Assembly (NCBI RefSeq): GCF_031844685.1
Contig: NZ_CP134605.1
Location: forward strand, 1,769,501 to 1,833,500
DNA: 64,000 nt
DNA from: Streptomyces sp. ITFR-21
Lineage (GTDB): Bacteria > Actinomycetota > Actinomycetes > Streptomycetales > Streptomycetaceae
Direction: 5' to 3'
Under the pieces are notes generated by a model that was not told the DNA's origin, did no database searches, and saw nothing but the letters and a program-made list of their open reading frames with translations. The position numbers and the translations under genes are program-made. Positions 10,415 to 17,813 of the stretch are shown one piece after another (the first letter of the stretch is position 1; the number at the start of each line of letters is the position of its first letter).

Positions 10415-11098
10415 TCACCATCCGAACTGGTCGGTGGCCCGGAGGACGAGGGCGTTGTGGACGGCCTCCGGGCTCTGGTCGCCGATGTCGTACGGCCATA
10501 CCGGGTAGCCTCGCGTGACCAGTTCGTCGGCCACGTGGCCGAACAGTTCGGCTTCCCTCTGCTTCGCCGCCCGGTCCGCGAGCTGGAAGCGGCTGTGGTT
10601 CCCCCGGCCGGCCGCGCGCTGGGCGCACAGTTGCCAGCTGCCGGTGAGGAAGACGGCGAGATGCGGCCATGGCAGATCCCGTTGGGTGTTCCACACGAAG
10701 TCGAAGGGGACGCCGTCGAGCTGGTCGAGTACCAGGGACGACGGCAGGTACCGGTCGCAGACCACCACCTCACCGCGTTCCAGCGCCGGCCGGATGACGG
10801 TCTCGGCGTGGTAGTACCGGTCCGCGGCGATGAGGCAGGACAGCGAGCGCCCGTGGTACTGGTGTGTTCCGTACCTGGCGAGTTCCCCCATCGCCGAGGG
10901 CGACGGCTCGGTGGTGGAGGTCACCGTCAGGCCGTAGCCGCGGAGGGACTTCGCCAGAAGGCCGGTCATCGTCGTCTTCCCCACGCCACTGGGGCCGTCG
11001 ACCGTGATGAAGACGCCGTCGGCCCACGGCCGATACGAAGGGCGGGGCGCCGGCGCGGTGCGGGCGGGCGTCTCGTCGGAGCCGACGTACAGGACCAC
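10415..11098 (-). CDS. Thymidylate-kinase-like P-loop protein
   Basis: The 227-residue protein has a Walker A motif, VDGPSGVGKTT, near residue 36-46, the nucleoside-kinase DR motif in CDRYLPSSLVLDQ, and a LID-like arginine-rich region (QRAAGRGNHSRFQ), as in dTMP kinases. It has a 30-residue N-terminal extension. It is not the housekeeping tmk by context, being an accessory gene upstream of a B12 radical SAM gene. I chose GTG 11098, with GGGGG about 8 bases upstream; a TTG seven codons earlier is the alternative. A role phosphorylating a normal or modified nucleoside monophosphate is inferred. Confidence 0.82.
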   Translation of the reverse strand: MVLYVGSDETPARTAPAPRPSYRPWADGVFITVDGPSGVGKTTMTGLLAKSLRGYGLTVTSTTEPSPSAMGELARYGTHQYHGRSLSCLIAADRYYHAETVIRPALERGEVVVCDRYLPSSLVLDQLDGVPFDFVWNTQRDLPWPHLAVFLTGSWQLCAQRAAGRGNHSRFQLADRAAKQREAELFGHVADELVTRGYPVWPYDIGDQSPEAVHNALVLRATDQFGW

Positions 11099-11430
11099 GG
11101 TGCTGCCCCCAGGAGTCAACGGAGCGCGGAGTCCGGCGACCCCATCGTCCCAAGTCCGGGCGGCTGACGATAAGTCGACAACCGGTCACAGTCGGCACGG
11201 GGGAAGCAGCGCCGAGGCGGTGCTCGGCAGGCGGAAAGCCCCGGCGCCGCGCGCTTTCGCGGCCCACGCCGCGGCAGTCGGCGGATCACGCGGTCACCCG
11301 CGAGAGCTGGCCCGATGGCTGCCTGATCCGGGTAAGGGCAACGGAAGCGCCCCGCGCCGACGCCGCCCTCGTCACATGCTGCGCCGGTGCGGGGCACACC
11401 AGCCCTGCCGAAGAAAGGACGAGGCAGAAC
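11099..11430. other. Intergenic stretch upstream of the accessory operon
   Basis: This region should hold the promoter of the minus-strand kinase-like gene. Open frames on both strands here are low-complexity and unconvincing. The plus strand leads into degenerate sequence just before the GntR fragment. Confidence 0.5.
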
Positions 11431-11616
11431 GACGGACTTCCCGGCGAGGCCGCGGTGACCGAGCGGTACGAGGTCTGTCGCCGGACCGCCCGGCAGGCTC
11501 TTATCGAGCTGGAAGGCGCGGGGCTGATCGAGACGCACCACGGCAAGGGCCGTTCCGTGAAGTGGAGTGTCCAATCAACGGCGGATCTGCTGATCATGGG
11601 AGAGACGCCAAGTGAG
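11431..11616 (+). pseudogene. GntR-type HTH regulator remnant, ends at the IS
   Basis: Plus-strand frame with a clear GntR winged-helix signature: LPGEAAVTERYEVCRRTARQ, then ALIELEGAGLIETHHGKGRSV. The upstream half of the domain is not recognisable, and no good start with a ribosome binding site precedes it (a GTG exists at 11455). The IS left end lies directly after it, and the present stop TGA is formed at the IS junction. GntR regulators (KorSA-like) are common in actinobacterial integrative elements, which fits the neighbouring recombinase remnant. I treat it as a broken gene. Confidence 0.65.
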
Positions 11617-11634
11617 TGAGGTTTTCGCAGCGAA
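11617..11634 (+). repeat. IS left terminal inverted repeat
   Basis: 18-base terminal repeat; one mismatch to the right end. The ATGATCTTC that follows also resembles sequence next to the right end. Confidence 0.85.
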
Positions 11635-11771
11635 ATGATCTTCGCGAAACGTCGTGAACCGCGCGCCTGTGGGCGGATCGGACGAACCCATACCGGCCGT
11701 GGGCAGACGTAAAGCCCCTGGTAGGACAGGTCTCACCACAAGATCTTGTCCGAACCACCAGAGGCTTCACG

Positions 11772-12578
11772 TTGGTCACCTATGTTGCCACGCTCGACGT
11801 CCCGCGCTACGTCGTGGACCACCTGTCCCGGCTGGCCGCCCACCGTCGCCGCATCGGCACCCCGCGCGGCAGCCGGGCGCTCGGTCCGTTCCGTCAGGCC
11901 GTGCCCGTCCTGCGCTGGTTCCGCCAGCAAGCCTGCGTGCACTGCCCGGCACAGGACGCCGGAGTCTCCCAGGCCACCGGCTACCGCCACCTCCACGAGG
12001 GCATCGGCGTCCTCGCCGACCAAGCCCCCGCCCTGCACCAGGTCCTCGACCGCTGCCGACGCGAAGGCATGACGCACGTGATCCTCGACGGCACCCTCAT
12101 CGAGTCCGACCGCCTCGCGGGCGTCCGCGACAACGGCAACGACTTGTGGTTCAGCCGGAAACACAAAGCGTTCGGCGGCAACGTGCAGTTCCTGTCCGCC
12201 CCGGACGGAACCCCCTTATGGGTCTCCGACGTCGAACCCGGCTCCACCCCCGACATCACCGCCGCCCGCATCCACGCACTGCCCGCCCTCTACAAGGCCG
12301 CCGCCCACGGGCTGCCGACCCCGGCAGACAAGGGCCACACCGGCGCCGGCATCGGCATCCACGTGCCGGTCCGCCGACCGAAAAGCCAGTCCGAGCAGGC
12401 CCTCCACGCCGACACCCGAACCACGAACACCCTCATCAGAGACCTCCGCGCACTCGGCGAACGCGCCGCCGCCGAACTCAAAGAACGCTGGCGCGCTCTC
12501 AAACACGTCACCCTCAGCCCACGCCGGATCGGCGACATCGCCCGCGCCGCACTCGTCCTCAACGAAATCTGGAAATGA
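11772..12578 (+). CDS. IS5-family DDE transposase
   Basis: The 268-residue transposase has an N-terminal helix-turn-helix region (about residues 55-85, QDAGVSQATGYRHLHEGI) and a DDE catalytic domain: first Asp in HVILDGTLIESDRL, second Asp in ADKGHTGAGIGI, and a late Glu in LKERWRALK. The pattern fits the Tnp_4/HARBI1-like branch of IS5. The start is a TTG at 11772 with GAGG 7 bases upstream. The length is normal for a one-ORF IS5-type element and no stop or frameshift is seen, so the enzyme may be active. It lies wholly inside the terminal repeats. Confidence 0.9.
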   Translation: MVTYVATLDVPRYVVDHLSRLAAHRRRIGTPRGSRALGPFRQAVPVLRWFRQQACVHCPAQDAGVSQATGYRHLHEGIGVLADQAPALHQVLDRCRREGMTHVILDGTLIESDRLAGVRDNGNDLWFSRKHKAFGGNVQFLSAPDGTPLWVSDVEPGSTPDITAARIHALPALYKAAAHGLPTPADKGHTGAGIGIHVPVRRPKSQSEQALHADTRTTNTLIRDLRALGERAAAELKERWRALKHVTLSPRRIGDIARAALVLNEIWK

Positions 12579-12580
12579 TC

Positions 12581-12598
12581 TTCGCTGAGAAAACCTCA
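12581..12598 (-). repeat. IS right terminal inverted repeat
   Basis: 18-base repeat, reverse complement of the left end with one mismatch. It is followed directly by GTGAG, matching the five bases before the left end. Confidence 0.85.
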
Positions 12599-12602
12599 GT
12601 GA

Positions 12603-13004
12603 GAACGGCTCAGCGCCCGGCTGCAAGGCACCGACCACGACCTCAGCGCAGCCATCGAGGCGATCGGGCTGTGCCTCGAACTACTTCAAAACCCGCAAGC
12701 CCTTTACCTACTCTGCGACGACGAGCATCGCCGCGTGCGCAACCTGGCCCTGTTCCACAGCCTGTACCTCGATGAGGAAGTCTCCGCCGGCGTCACCGTC
12801 GACCACAGCCTGCACGAGCCTTTCGCCACGCTGCACGAGGCACAGCGCGCCCGACAAGCCCTGAAGACACTCACCACGGGCGAGAACGCCCCTGGTGGGC
12901 CGGCTGCAGCCCCAAGCGCCACAGGCGCGGCCCAACACAAAAACAGCACCCTCCCCCGGAGGGGAAGGGTGCTGCCTGGGACCTGGCCCTGGCCGCCCTG
13001 GTAG
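12603..13004 (+). pseudogene. C-terminal remnant of a large serine recombinase
   Basis: In-frame sequence after the IS reads LSARLQGTDHDLSAAIEAI, then NPQALYLLCDDEHRRVRNLA, LFHSLYLDEE and LHEPFATLHEAQRAR. This is the pattern seen at the C-terminal end of phage and ICE large serine integrases (coiled coil, DPxALY, LANxxFFxxLYVDE, ELxEPF). The catalytic N-terminal domain and zinc-ribbon region are absent, and a TGA lies in frame just before position 12603. The last 30 residues run through the tRNA terminator and are probably not native. It is the relic of an integrative element next to tRNA-Ala. Confidence 0.65.
12939..12973 (-). terminator. Terminator downstream of tRNA-Ala copy 1
   Basis: On the minus strand, AGCACCCT and AGGGTGCT arms (12945-12973) enclose a C/G-rich loop region and are followed by TTTTT (12939-12943). 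It is correctly placed about 75 bases after the tRNA. Confidence 0.85.
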
Positions 13005-13046
13005 GCGGCCATTGGAAGGGCAAGGGTTCCAACGGTACTTCTCTGG

Positions 13047-13119
<73 letters not shown>

Positions 13120-13484
13120 GCGTGCGGCGGGCGGTGGGGCCCGGCGACTCGGGGTACTTTACACGGCCCCCGGGGTGGTGAGGCAAATCCGGCGGCGGGG
13201 TGCGCCGGGGCGGGCGGGGCCACGGCCCCGGGGTCCGGCGGCGGGTCGACCCGGGTCCGGTCGGGGTCCGGTCGGGGTCCGGTCGGGGTCCGGCGCGGGG
13301 CAACCCGGGGCCGACACGCAGCAGGGCGGTTCGGGGCCGACGCGGGGGAACCGGGTGGGGCGACCGGGCCGGGAGTTCATGAAACCTCAATATTCCGCGG
13401 GGGCTTCCCGGGTTACGGTGGCCCCCGGCCGGGCGTCCGGGGCCGGCCGCCGAGATCGTCGTCGGACCCGGTCAGGAGGCCGCC
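13120..13484. other. GC-rich gap upstream of the Old Yellow Enzyme gene
   Basis: No gene is seen. It includes the tRNA promoter, a tandem 11-bp repeat (13253-13298) and a less GC-rich AT patch near 13378-13396 that may contain the plus-strand promoter of the next gene. Confidence 0.55.
13253..13298 (+). repeat. Four tandem copies of an 11-bp GGGGTCCGGTC-type unit
   Basis: The T of the GTCC core falls at 13256, 13267, 13278 and 13289, an exact 11-base period. The array is non-coding, and its ends are slightly degenerate. Confidence 0.75.
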
Positions 13485-14552
13485 GTGACCACCGCGTTCG
13501 ACCCCATCGAGCTGGCAGGGCTGAGCCTGGCCAACCGGATCGTGATGGCGCCGATGACCAGGAGCCGAGCGTTCGGGCCGGGGCAGAGCCCCACGGACGC
13601 GGCGGTGGCGTACTACGCGCAGCGCGCCTCCGCCGGGCTGATCATCACCGAGGGCACGCAGCCGTCAGCCGCCGGACAGGGGTACCCGGACACCCCGGGG
13701 CTGCACAGCGCGGGGCAGGTCGCCGCCTGGCGGAAGGTCACGGACGCCGTGCACACCGCCGGCGGCCGGATCTTCGCGCAGCTGATGCACACCGGCCGGA
13801 TCGGGCACCCGTCGGTGTCCCCGCACGGGCTGGTCCCGGTGAGCCCCTCCGCCGTCGCGCCGAAGGGGCGGATCTACACCGCCGACGGGCCCAAGGAGTA
13901 CGTGGTACCCGAGGAGTTGGACGAGGACGGCATTTGGCGGACCATCGCCGACCACGTGTCCGCCGCCCGCAACGCGATCGACGCCGGCTTCGACGGGGTC
14001 GAGGTGCACGGCGCCAACGGCTACCTCGTCCACCAGTTCCTGGCACCCAACTCCAACCTGCGCACCGACGGCTGGGGCGGGGACCACGAGGGCCGGGCCC
14101 GGTTCGCGGCGGAGCTGGTACGGGCCGTGGCCGAGGCGATCGGCCCGCACCGTACGGGGCTGCGGATCTCCCCCGGCAACCCGCTCGGCGACATCGACGA
14201 GCCCGACCCCGGGCCCACGTACCTGGCGCTGCTCCGCGCCCTGGAGCCGGTCGGCCCGGCCTATCTGCACATCACCGAGACCGGGGACCGGGCGCTGACC
14301 CTGGAGCTGCGCAAGCGGTTCGGCGGCGTGGTCATCCTCAACGCCCGTACCGACGGCCGCCCTTCGGGTCCCGAGGAGCTGGCGCTGGTCGAGGACGGCA
14401 CCGCCGACATGGTGTCGTACGGCGCCCTCTTCCTCGCCAACCCCGACCTGCCCCGCAGGCTCCGCTCGGGCGGCCCGTTCAACGCCCCGGACCGGGCCAC
14501 CTACTACGGCGGCGACGAGCGCGGCTACACCGACTACCCGGCGCTGGCCTGA
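13485..14552 (+). CDS. Old Yellow Enzyme family alkene reductase
   Basis: A flavin (FMN) ene-reductase that uses NAD(P)H to reduce activated C=C bonds. The 355-residue TIM-barrel protein shows the FMN-binding start (NRIVMAPMTRSRA), QLMHTGRIGHP, the substrate-binding His/Asn pair in VHGANGYL, FLAPNSNLRTDGWGG and the C-terminal phosphate-binding region ADMVSYGALFLANPDLPRRL. The length is normal. The GTG start at 13485 has AGGAGG at ideal spacing. The gene stands alone between two tRNA-Ala copies and its 3' end overlaps the convergent MFS remnant. The physiological substrate is unknown; xenobiotic or enone detoxification is typical of the NemA-like group. Confidence 0.94.
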   Translation: MTTAFDPIELAGLSLANRIVMAPMTRSRAFGPGQSPTDAAVAYYAQRASAGLIITEGTQPSAAGQGYPDTPGLHSAGQVAAWRKVTDAVHTAGGRIFAQLMHTGRIGHPSVSPHGLVPVSPSAVAPKGRIYTADGPKEYVVPEELDEDGIWRTIADHVSAARNAIDAGFDGVEVHGANGYLVHQFLAPNSNLRTDGWGGDHEGRARFAAELVRAVAEAIGPHRTGLRISPGNPLGDIDEPDPGPTYLALLRALEPVGPAYLHITETGDRALTLELRKRFGGVVILNARTDGRPSGPEELALVEDGTADMVSYGALFLANPDLPRRLRSGGPFNAPDRATYYGGDERGYTDYPALA

Positions 14553-15660
14553 GCGCCGGAAGGCCCGGAAAAACGCCTCGCGGCCGGGCGGCAGGCGACC
14601 CCGGGGCGCCGGCAGACCCGGCGGTACGGGAAGGCCCGGCGGCCGGGCGGGAAGCGTAGGGCAGCCCCGCCAGGGCCCCCGCCGCCGACACCACCACCAG
14701 CGCCGCCGTGACGGCGAAGGCGTGCACCGACGGATGCGGGCCCGGCAGCGCCAGCCGGTTGAGGAACAGCGTGCCGAGGGTGGCCACCCCGATCAGCCCG
14801 CCCGGCTGCGTCACCGTCGCCGGCAGCCCGCTGGCGTCGGCCGCGTCCTGGGGTACGACCTTCGCCAGCGCGAGCGTGAACGTCGGGCTGAACGCCGCCC
14901 CCAGGCCGAGCCCGAGGCCGAGCAGGGCGACGTAGAGCCACGGCCCGCCGGTTCCGCCGCCGCGCAGCGCCAGGCCGAGCCAGGCCAGCGAGAGCCCTGC
15001 GACCGTCATTCCGGAGGTCGCGGGCCACGGCCGCCAGGCCACCGGCAGCCGCCGCCAGGTCAGGCCGATCCCGCCGAAGCCGACCGCGCAGGTCGCGAAC
15101 GCCAGCCCGGTGCGCAGCGCGCTGAAGCCGAGCCCGGACTGGAGGTGCAGCGCGACCGCGAACAGGAAGCCGGCGTTGACGGCCATGGACGGCGTGATCA
15201 CCGCGACGGCCCGTGCCATACCCGGCGCCCGCAGCACCCGGGCGGACACCAGCGGCGTCCCGCCGCGCCGGGCCGGCCGGGACTCGATGACGGTGAAGAG
15301 CGCGAAGAGCAGCACGCTCAGCCCCAGGCAGACCCGGCCCCACACCGGCCAGCCCTCCTCCTGCCCCAGCCCCTGCCCCAGCACCAGCACCAGCACCAGC
15401 ACCAGCACCAGCACCAGCGGTACGGTGAACAGCGTGAGGGCCGCCGCCAGCGCGGTCAGCCCCGGCAGGTCCAGGCCGCGGCGCCGCTCGGGGGCGGTGC
15501 GCACGTCGCGCGGCAGCACACGCGTGGCGGTCACCAGCATCGCGGCGCCGATCGGCACGTTGACCAGGAACACCGGCCGCCGGCCGGTGCCGAACAGGTC
15601 GGGGCTGACCAGCGGCCCGCCCAGCGACATGCCGAGCGCGCGCCCGGCTCCGGGATCGGC
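14479..15660 (-). pseudogene. MFS transporter (DHA2/QacA-like), N-terminal half missing
   Basis: The readable frame begins in mid-protein at LGGPLVSPDLFGTGRRPVFL, the segment that normally lies after the sixth transmembrane helix of 14-helix drug exporters, and continues with VNVPIGAAMLV, then eight or so hydrophobic helices. The upstream half, with the MFS signature helices, is absent: homology stops abruptly near 15640-15660. One helix contains a perfect (Leu-Val) run from a hexanucleotide repeat. The C-terminus runs out of family into a Pro/Arg-rich tail and overlaps the end of the convergent reductase gene by 74 bases. It faces an equally truncated regulator, so one deletion probably removed both 5' ends. 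Confidence 0.7.
15379..15414 (+). repeat. (CAGCAC)6 hexanucleotide repeat inside the MFS remnant
   Basis: Six perfect tandem CAGCAC units (plus a following CAG) encode alternating Val-Leu on the minus strand inside a transmembrane helix. Copy number changes would keep the frame. Confidence 0.85.
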
Positions 15661-15734
15661 GCCGCCGGCGGACGGGTGGGCCGCGGCCCACGGGGCGAGT
15701 GCGGCGGACGAGGCCGCGGACGGGGCCGCGTGGC

Positions 15735-16370
15735 CCGGTCACCGACGAGGAGGCCGTCGGCGCCGACGTGCTGCGCGTCCTGGAGTCGCTGGACCCGCTG
15801 CCGGCCGTGATCTACAACGGGCGCTACGACGTGGTCGGGTCGAACTCCGCCTACCGCACGCTGTGGCCGATGACCGCGCTGGTGAACCGGCGCGAGCGCA
15901 ATGTGCTCTACAAGCTGATCACGGTGCCGCAGTGCTGATCCACCTTCGTCAACGCCGCCGAGGAACTGCCCTGGATGGTGGCGCAGCTGCGCCGGCCGTA
16001 CGGGCGGCACGTGGGCGAGCCGGCCTGGGAGGCGTTCGTCGCGCGGCTGGTCGAGGAGAGCCCGTACTTCGCGCGGCTGTGGGCGCACGGCGACGTGGCC
16101 GCGCCCGGCCGCCGGGTGAAGGTCTTCCGGCACGCCGCCGTCGGCGTCATCAACCTGACGTCGCTCTCGCTGACCATCGACGGGATGTCGGAGCACCGGA
16201 TCGTGGCGTACGCCCCGGTCGCGGAGGAGGACGGGTCGCGGATCGAGCGGCTGCGGGCGGTGGCGGACCCGGTCATCGGCCGCGAGGTGCACGGCCGGCC
16301 GCTGTCGGAGCCGCTGGCGGCGCAGGCCGAGCGGGCGGCGGTCACCGGATCCGCGGTTCCGGTGTCATGA
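15735..16370 (+). pseudogene. XRE/MmyB-type regulator: ligand domain only, with internal stop
   Basis: The frame encodes the MmyB-like ligand-binding domain: LESLDPLPAVIYNGRYDVVG, then SNSAYRTLWP, later ELPWMVAQLRR, FVARLVEESPYFARLWAHGDV, KVFRHAAVGVINL and HRIVAYAPV. Intact family members start with a Cro/C1 helix-turn-helix of about 80 residues; none is present here. A TGA at 15936-15938 interrupts the same frame after LITVPQC, and the domain then continues. Both defects mark it as dead. Such regulators are often divergent from an exporter or oxidoreductase gene, matching the facing MFS remnant. Confidence 0.72.
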
Positions 16371-16371
16371 G

Positions 16372-16403
16372 AAAAGCGCCCCTCCCCGGGGGGGAAGGAC
16401 GCT
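16372..16403 (-). terminator. Terminator downstream of tRNA-Ala copy 2
   Basis: Minus strand: imperfect AGCGTCCTTCCCC / GGGGAGGGGCGCT stem followed by TTTTC. It has the same relative position as the terminator of tRNA copy 1. Confidence 0.75.
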
Positions 16404-16475
16404 GTCGGACAACAGACCCCTACCGCCTTTGCAGGCGCCCTTCGAAAGAACAGGGGTTCCGACGGTACTTCTTTG

Positions 16476-16548
<73 letters not shown>

Positions 16549-16626
16549 GCGTCCGCCCGGTTGTCGCGGCGACGAGAAGAAGCATAGCCGGTGAGCGCGC
16601 CGGAAACGAAATCCTTACGGCTGGCC

Positions 16627-17280
16627 CTAGGAGTCGTCGCCGAGCACCGCTTCGGGCAGGGTGCCGGCGTTGTGCTCGTTGAGCCGCCAGCCCCGGACGC
16701 CCTCGCCGAGCACCGACCAGCAGCAGTTGGTGAGGCCGCCGAGGGACTCCCAGCTGACCGGATCCAGACCGAGCAGCCGGCCGATGGTGGTGCGGATGGT
16801 GCCGCCGTGGCTGACCACGACGAGCACGCCGCCGTCGGGCAGTTTGTCGGCGGCGTTCAGCACAAGAGGCGCGGCCCGGTCGGCGACCTCGGTCTCCAGC
16901 TCGCCGCCGCCGCGCCGCACCGGCTCGCCGCGCTTCCACGCCTCGTACTGCTCGCCGTACCGGTCGAGGATCTCGGCGTGGGTCAGGCCCTGCCAGACGC
17001 CCGCGTAGGTCTCCCGCAGGCCCTCGCAGGAGGTGACGGGCAGGCCGGTGAGCGCGGACAGCTCGGCCGCGGTGGCCGCCGCCCGGCGCAGGTCGGAGGA
17101 GATGATGGCGTCCGGGCTCAGCGCGGCCAGCAGCCGGGCGGCGCGGCGCGCCTGGGCGACGCCCGTCCCGGTCAGCTCGATGTCGGTGGTGCCCTGGAAG
17201 CGCTGTTCCAGGTTCCACGCGGTCTGGCCGTGCCGCCACAAGACGATGCGGCGCCCCCGGCCGCCGTTGCCGCCGTTCAG
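16627..17280 (-). CDS. Histidine phosphatase family protein (phosphoglycerate-mutase-like)
   Basis: The branch-2-like histidine phosphatase superfamily uses a phospho-histidine intermediate. The 217-residue protein carries the RHGQTxWN motif (WRHGQTAWN), the LRRAAATA arginine region, ETYAGVWQGL, and the second catalytic His in VVSHGGTIR. No ATG, GTG or TTG gives a full N-terminus: the family needs residues before LWRHGQ, and a CTG at 17280, one base after the rsfS stop and preceded by GAGGGAG at good spacing, supplies them (the product would start MNGGNGGRGRRIV). A TTG at 17241 would cut off the first strand. It is translationally linked to rsfS. The substrate is not known; in Streptomyces it is the conserved neighbour of rsfS. 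Confidence 0.88.
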   Translation of the reverse strand: MNGGNGGRGRRIVLWRHGQTAWNLEQRFQGTTDIELTGTGVAQARRAARLLAALSPDAIISSDLRRAAATAAELSALTGLPVTSCEGLRETYAGVWQGLTHAEILDRYGEQYEAWKRGEPVRRGGGELETEVADRAAPLVLNAADKLPDGGVLVVVSHGGTIRTTIGRLLGLDPVSWESLGGLTNCCWSVLGEGVRGWRLNEHNAGTLPEAVLGDDS

Positions 17281-17281
17281 C

Positions 17282-17713
17282 TCAGGCTCCCTCGTCCTCG
17301 CCCGCGGCGGAGGCCCGCGCGTGGGCCTCCGCCTTGCCGCGGGTGGCCACCGCCTCCTCGGGCAGCTCGATCTCCGGGCAGTCCTTCCACAGCCGCTCCA
17401 GCGCGTAGAAGACCCGCTCCTCCGAGTGCTGCACGTGGACGACGATGTCGATGTAGTCGAGCAGCACCCAGCGCCCGTCCCGCTCGCCCTCGCGCCGCAC
17501 GGGCTTGACGTCCAGCTCCTTGAGCAGGGTCTCCTCGATGCCGTCCACGATGGCCTTGACCTGCCGGTCGTTGGGCGCGGAGGCGACCAGGAAGGCGTCG
17601 GTGATGGAGAGCACGTCGCTGACGTCGTAGGCGATGATGTCGTGCGCGAGCTTGTCGGCCGCGGCCTGGGCGGCGTGCCGGGTCAGCTCGATGGAGCGGT
17701 CAGTGGCGGTCAC
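17282..17713 (-). CDS. rsfS: Ribosomal silencing factor RsfS
   Basis: RsfS binds ribosomal protein uL14 on the 50S subunit and blocks joining with 30S when nutrients are scarce. The 143-residue protein has the Iojap/RsfS fold with AHDIIAYDVSDVLSITDAFL, SAPNDRQVKAIVDGIEE and GRWVLLDYIDIVVHVQHSEERVF split across the usual positions, then an acidic disordered tail. The start is GTG 17713. A large hairpin occupies the 100-bp space before the gene. Order LCP, rsfS, phosphatase on one strand is the conserved Streptomyces arrangement. Confidence 0.96.
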   Translation of the reverse strand: MTATDRSIELTRHAAQAAADKLAHDIIAYDVSDVLSITDAFLVASAPNDRQVKAIVDGIEETLLKELDVKPVRREGERDGRWVLLDYIDIVVHVQHSEERVFYALERLWKDCPEIELPEEAVATRGKAEAHARASAAGEDEGA

Positions 17714-17725
17714 AGAAGCGGCTTT

Positions 17726-17781
17726 CCGGTCGGGGGCTGGTCGGTCAAGGGTCTCACGACCCTCCGACAGCCCCCGACCGG
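17726..17781. other. Nested inverted repeat between the LCP gene and rsfS
   Basis: Outer arms of 14 bp (CCGGTCGGGGGCTG at 17726-17739; CAGCCCCCGACCGG at 17768-17781) enclose an inner hairpin AGGGTC-TCAC-GACCCT (17748-17763). It could terminate the LCP transcript or act as a structured 5' leader of rsfS. Confidence 0.7.
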
Positions 17782-17813
17782 ACCAAGGCCACCCGGGTGC
17801 GCGGCCTACGGCG

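Larger units (their letters stand above)
11617..12598 (+). mobile_element. IS5-type insertion sequence, 982 bp, apparently complete
   Basis: Terminal inverted repeats are TGAGGTTTTCGCAGCGAA (11617-11634) and the reverse complement of TTCGCTGAGAAAACCTCA (12581-12598), matching at 17 of 18 positions. The element is flanked by a direct repeat GTGAG (11612-11616 and 12599-12603), a likely 5-bp target duplication. It carries one transposase gene with no visible disruption. It separates a GntR fragment from a serine-recombinase fragment. Confidence 0.88.

Noticed and set aside
11116..11574. 152-codon minus-strand frame opposite the GntR remnant
   Set aside because: No recognisable domain and no ribosome binding site; the plus-strand GntR motif is clear.
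13253..13298. Iteron-like origin from the 11-bp tandem repeats
   Set aside because: Only four units in GC-rich non-coding DNA, no replication gene nearby.
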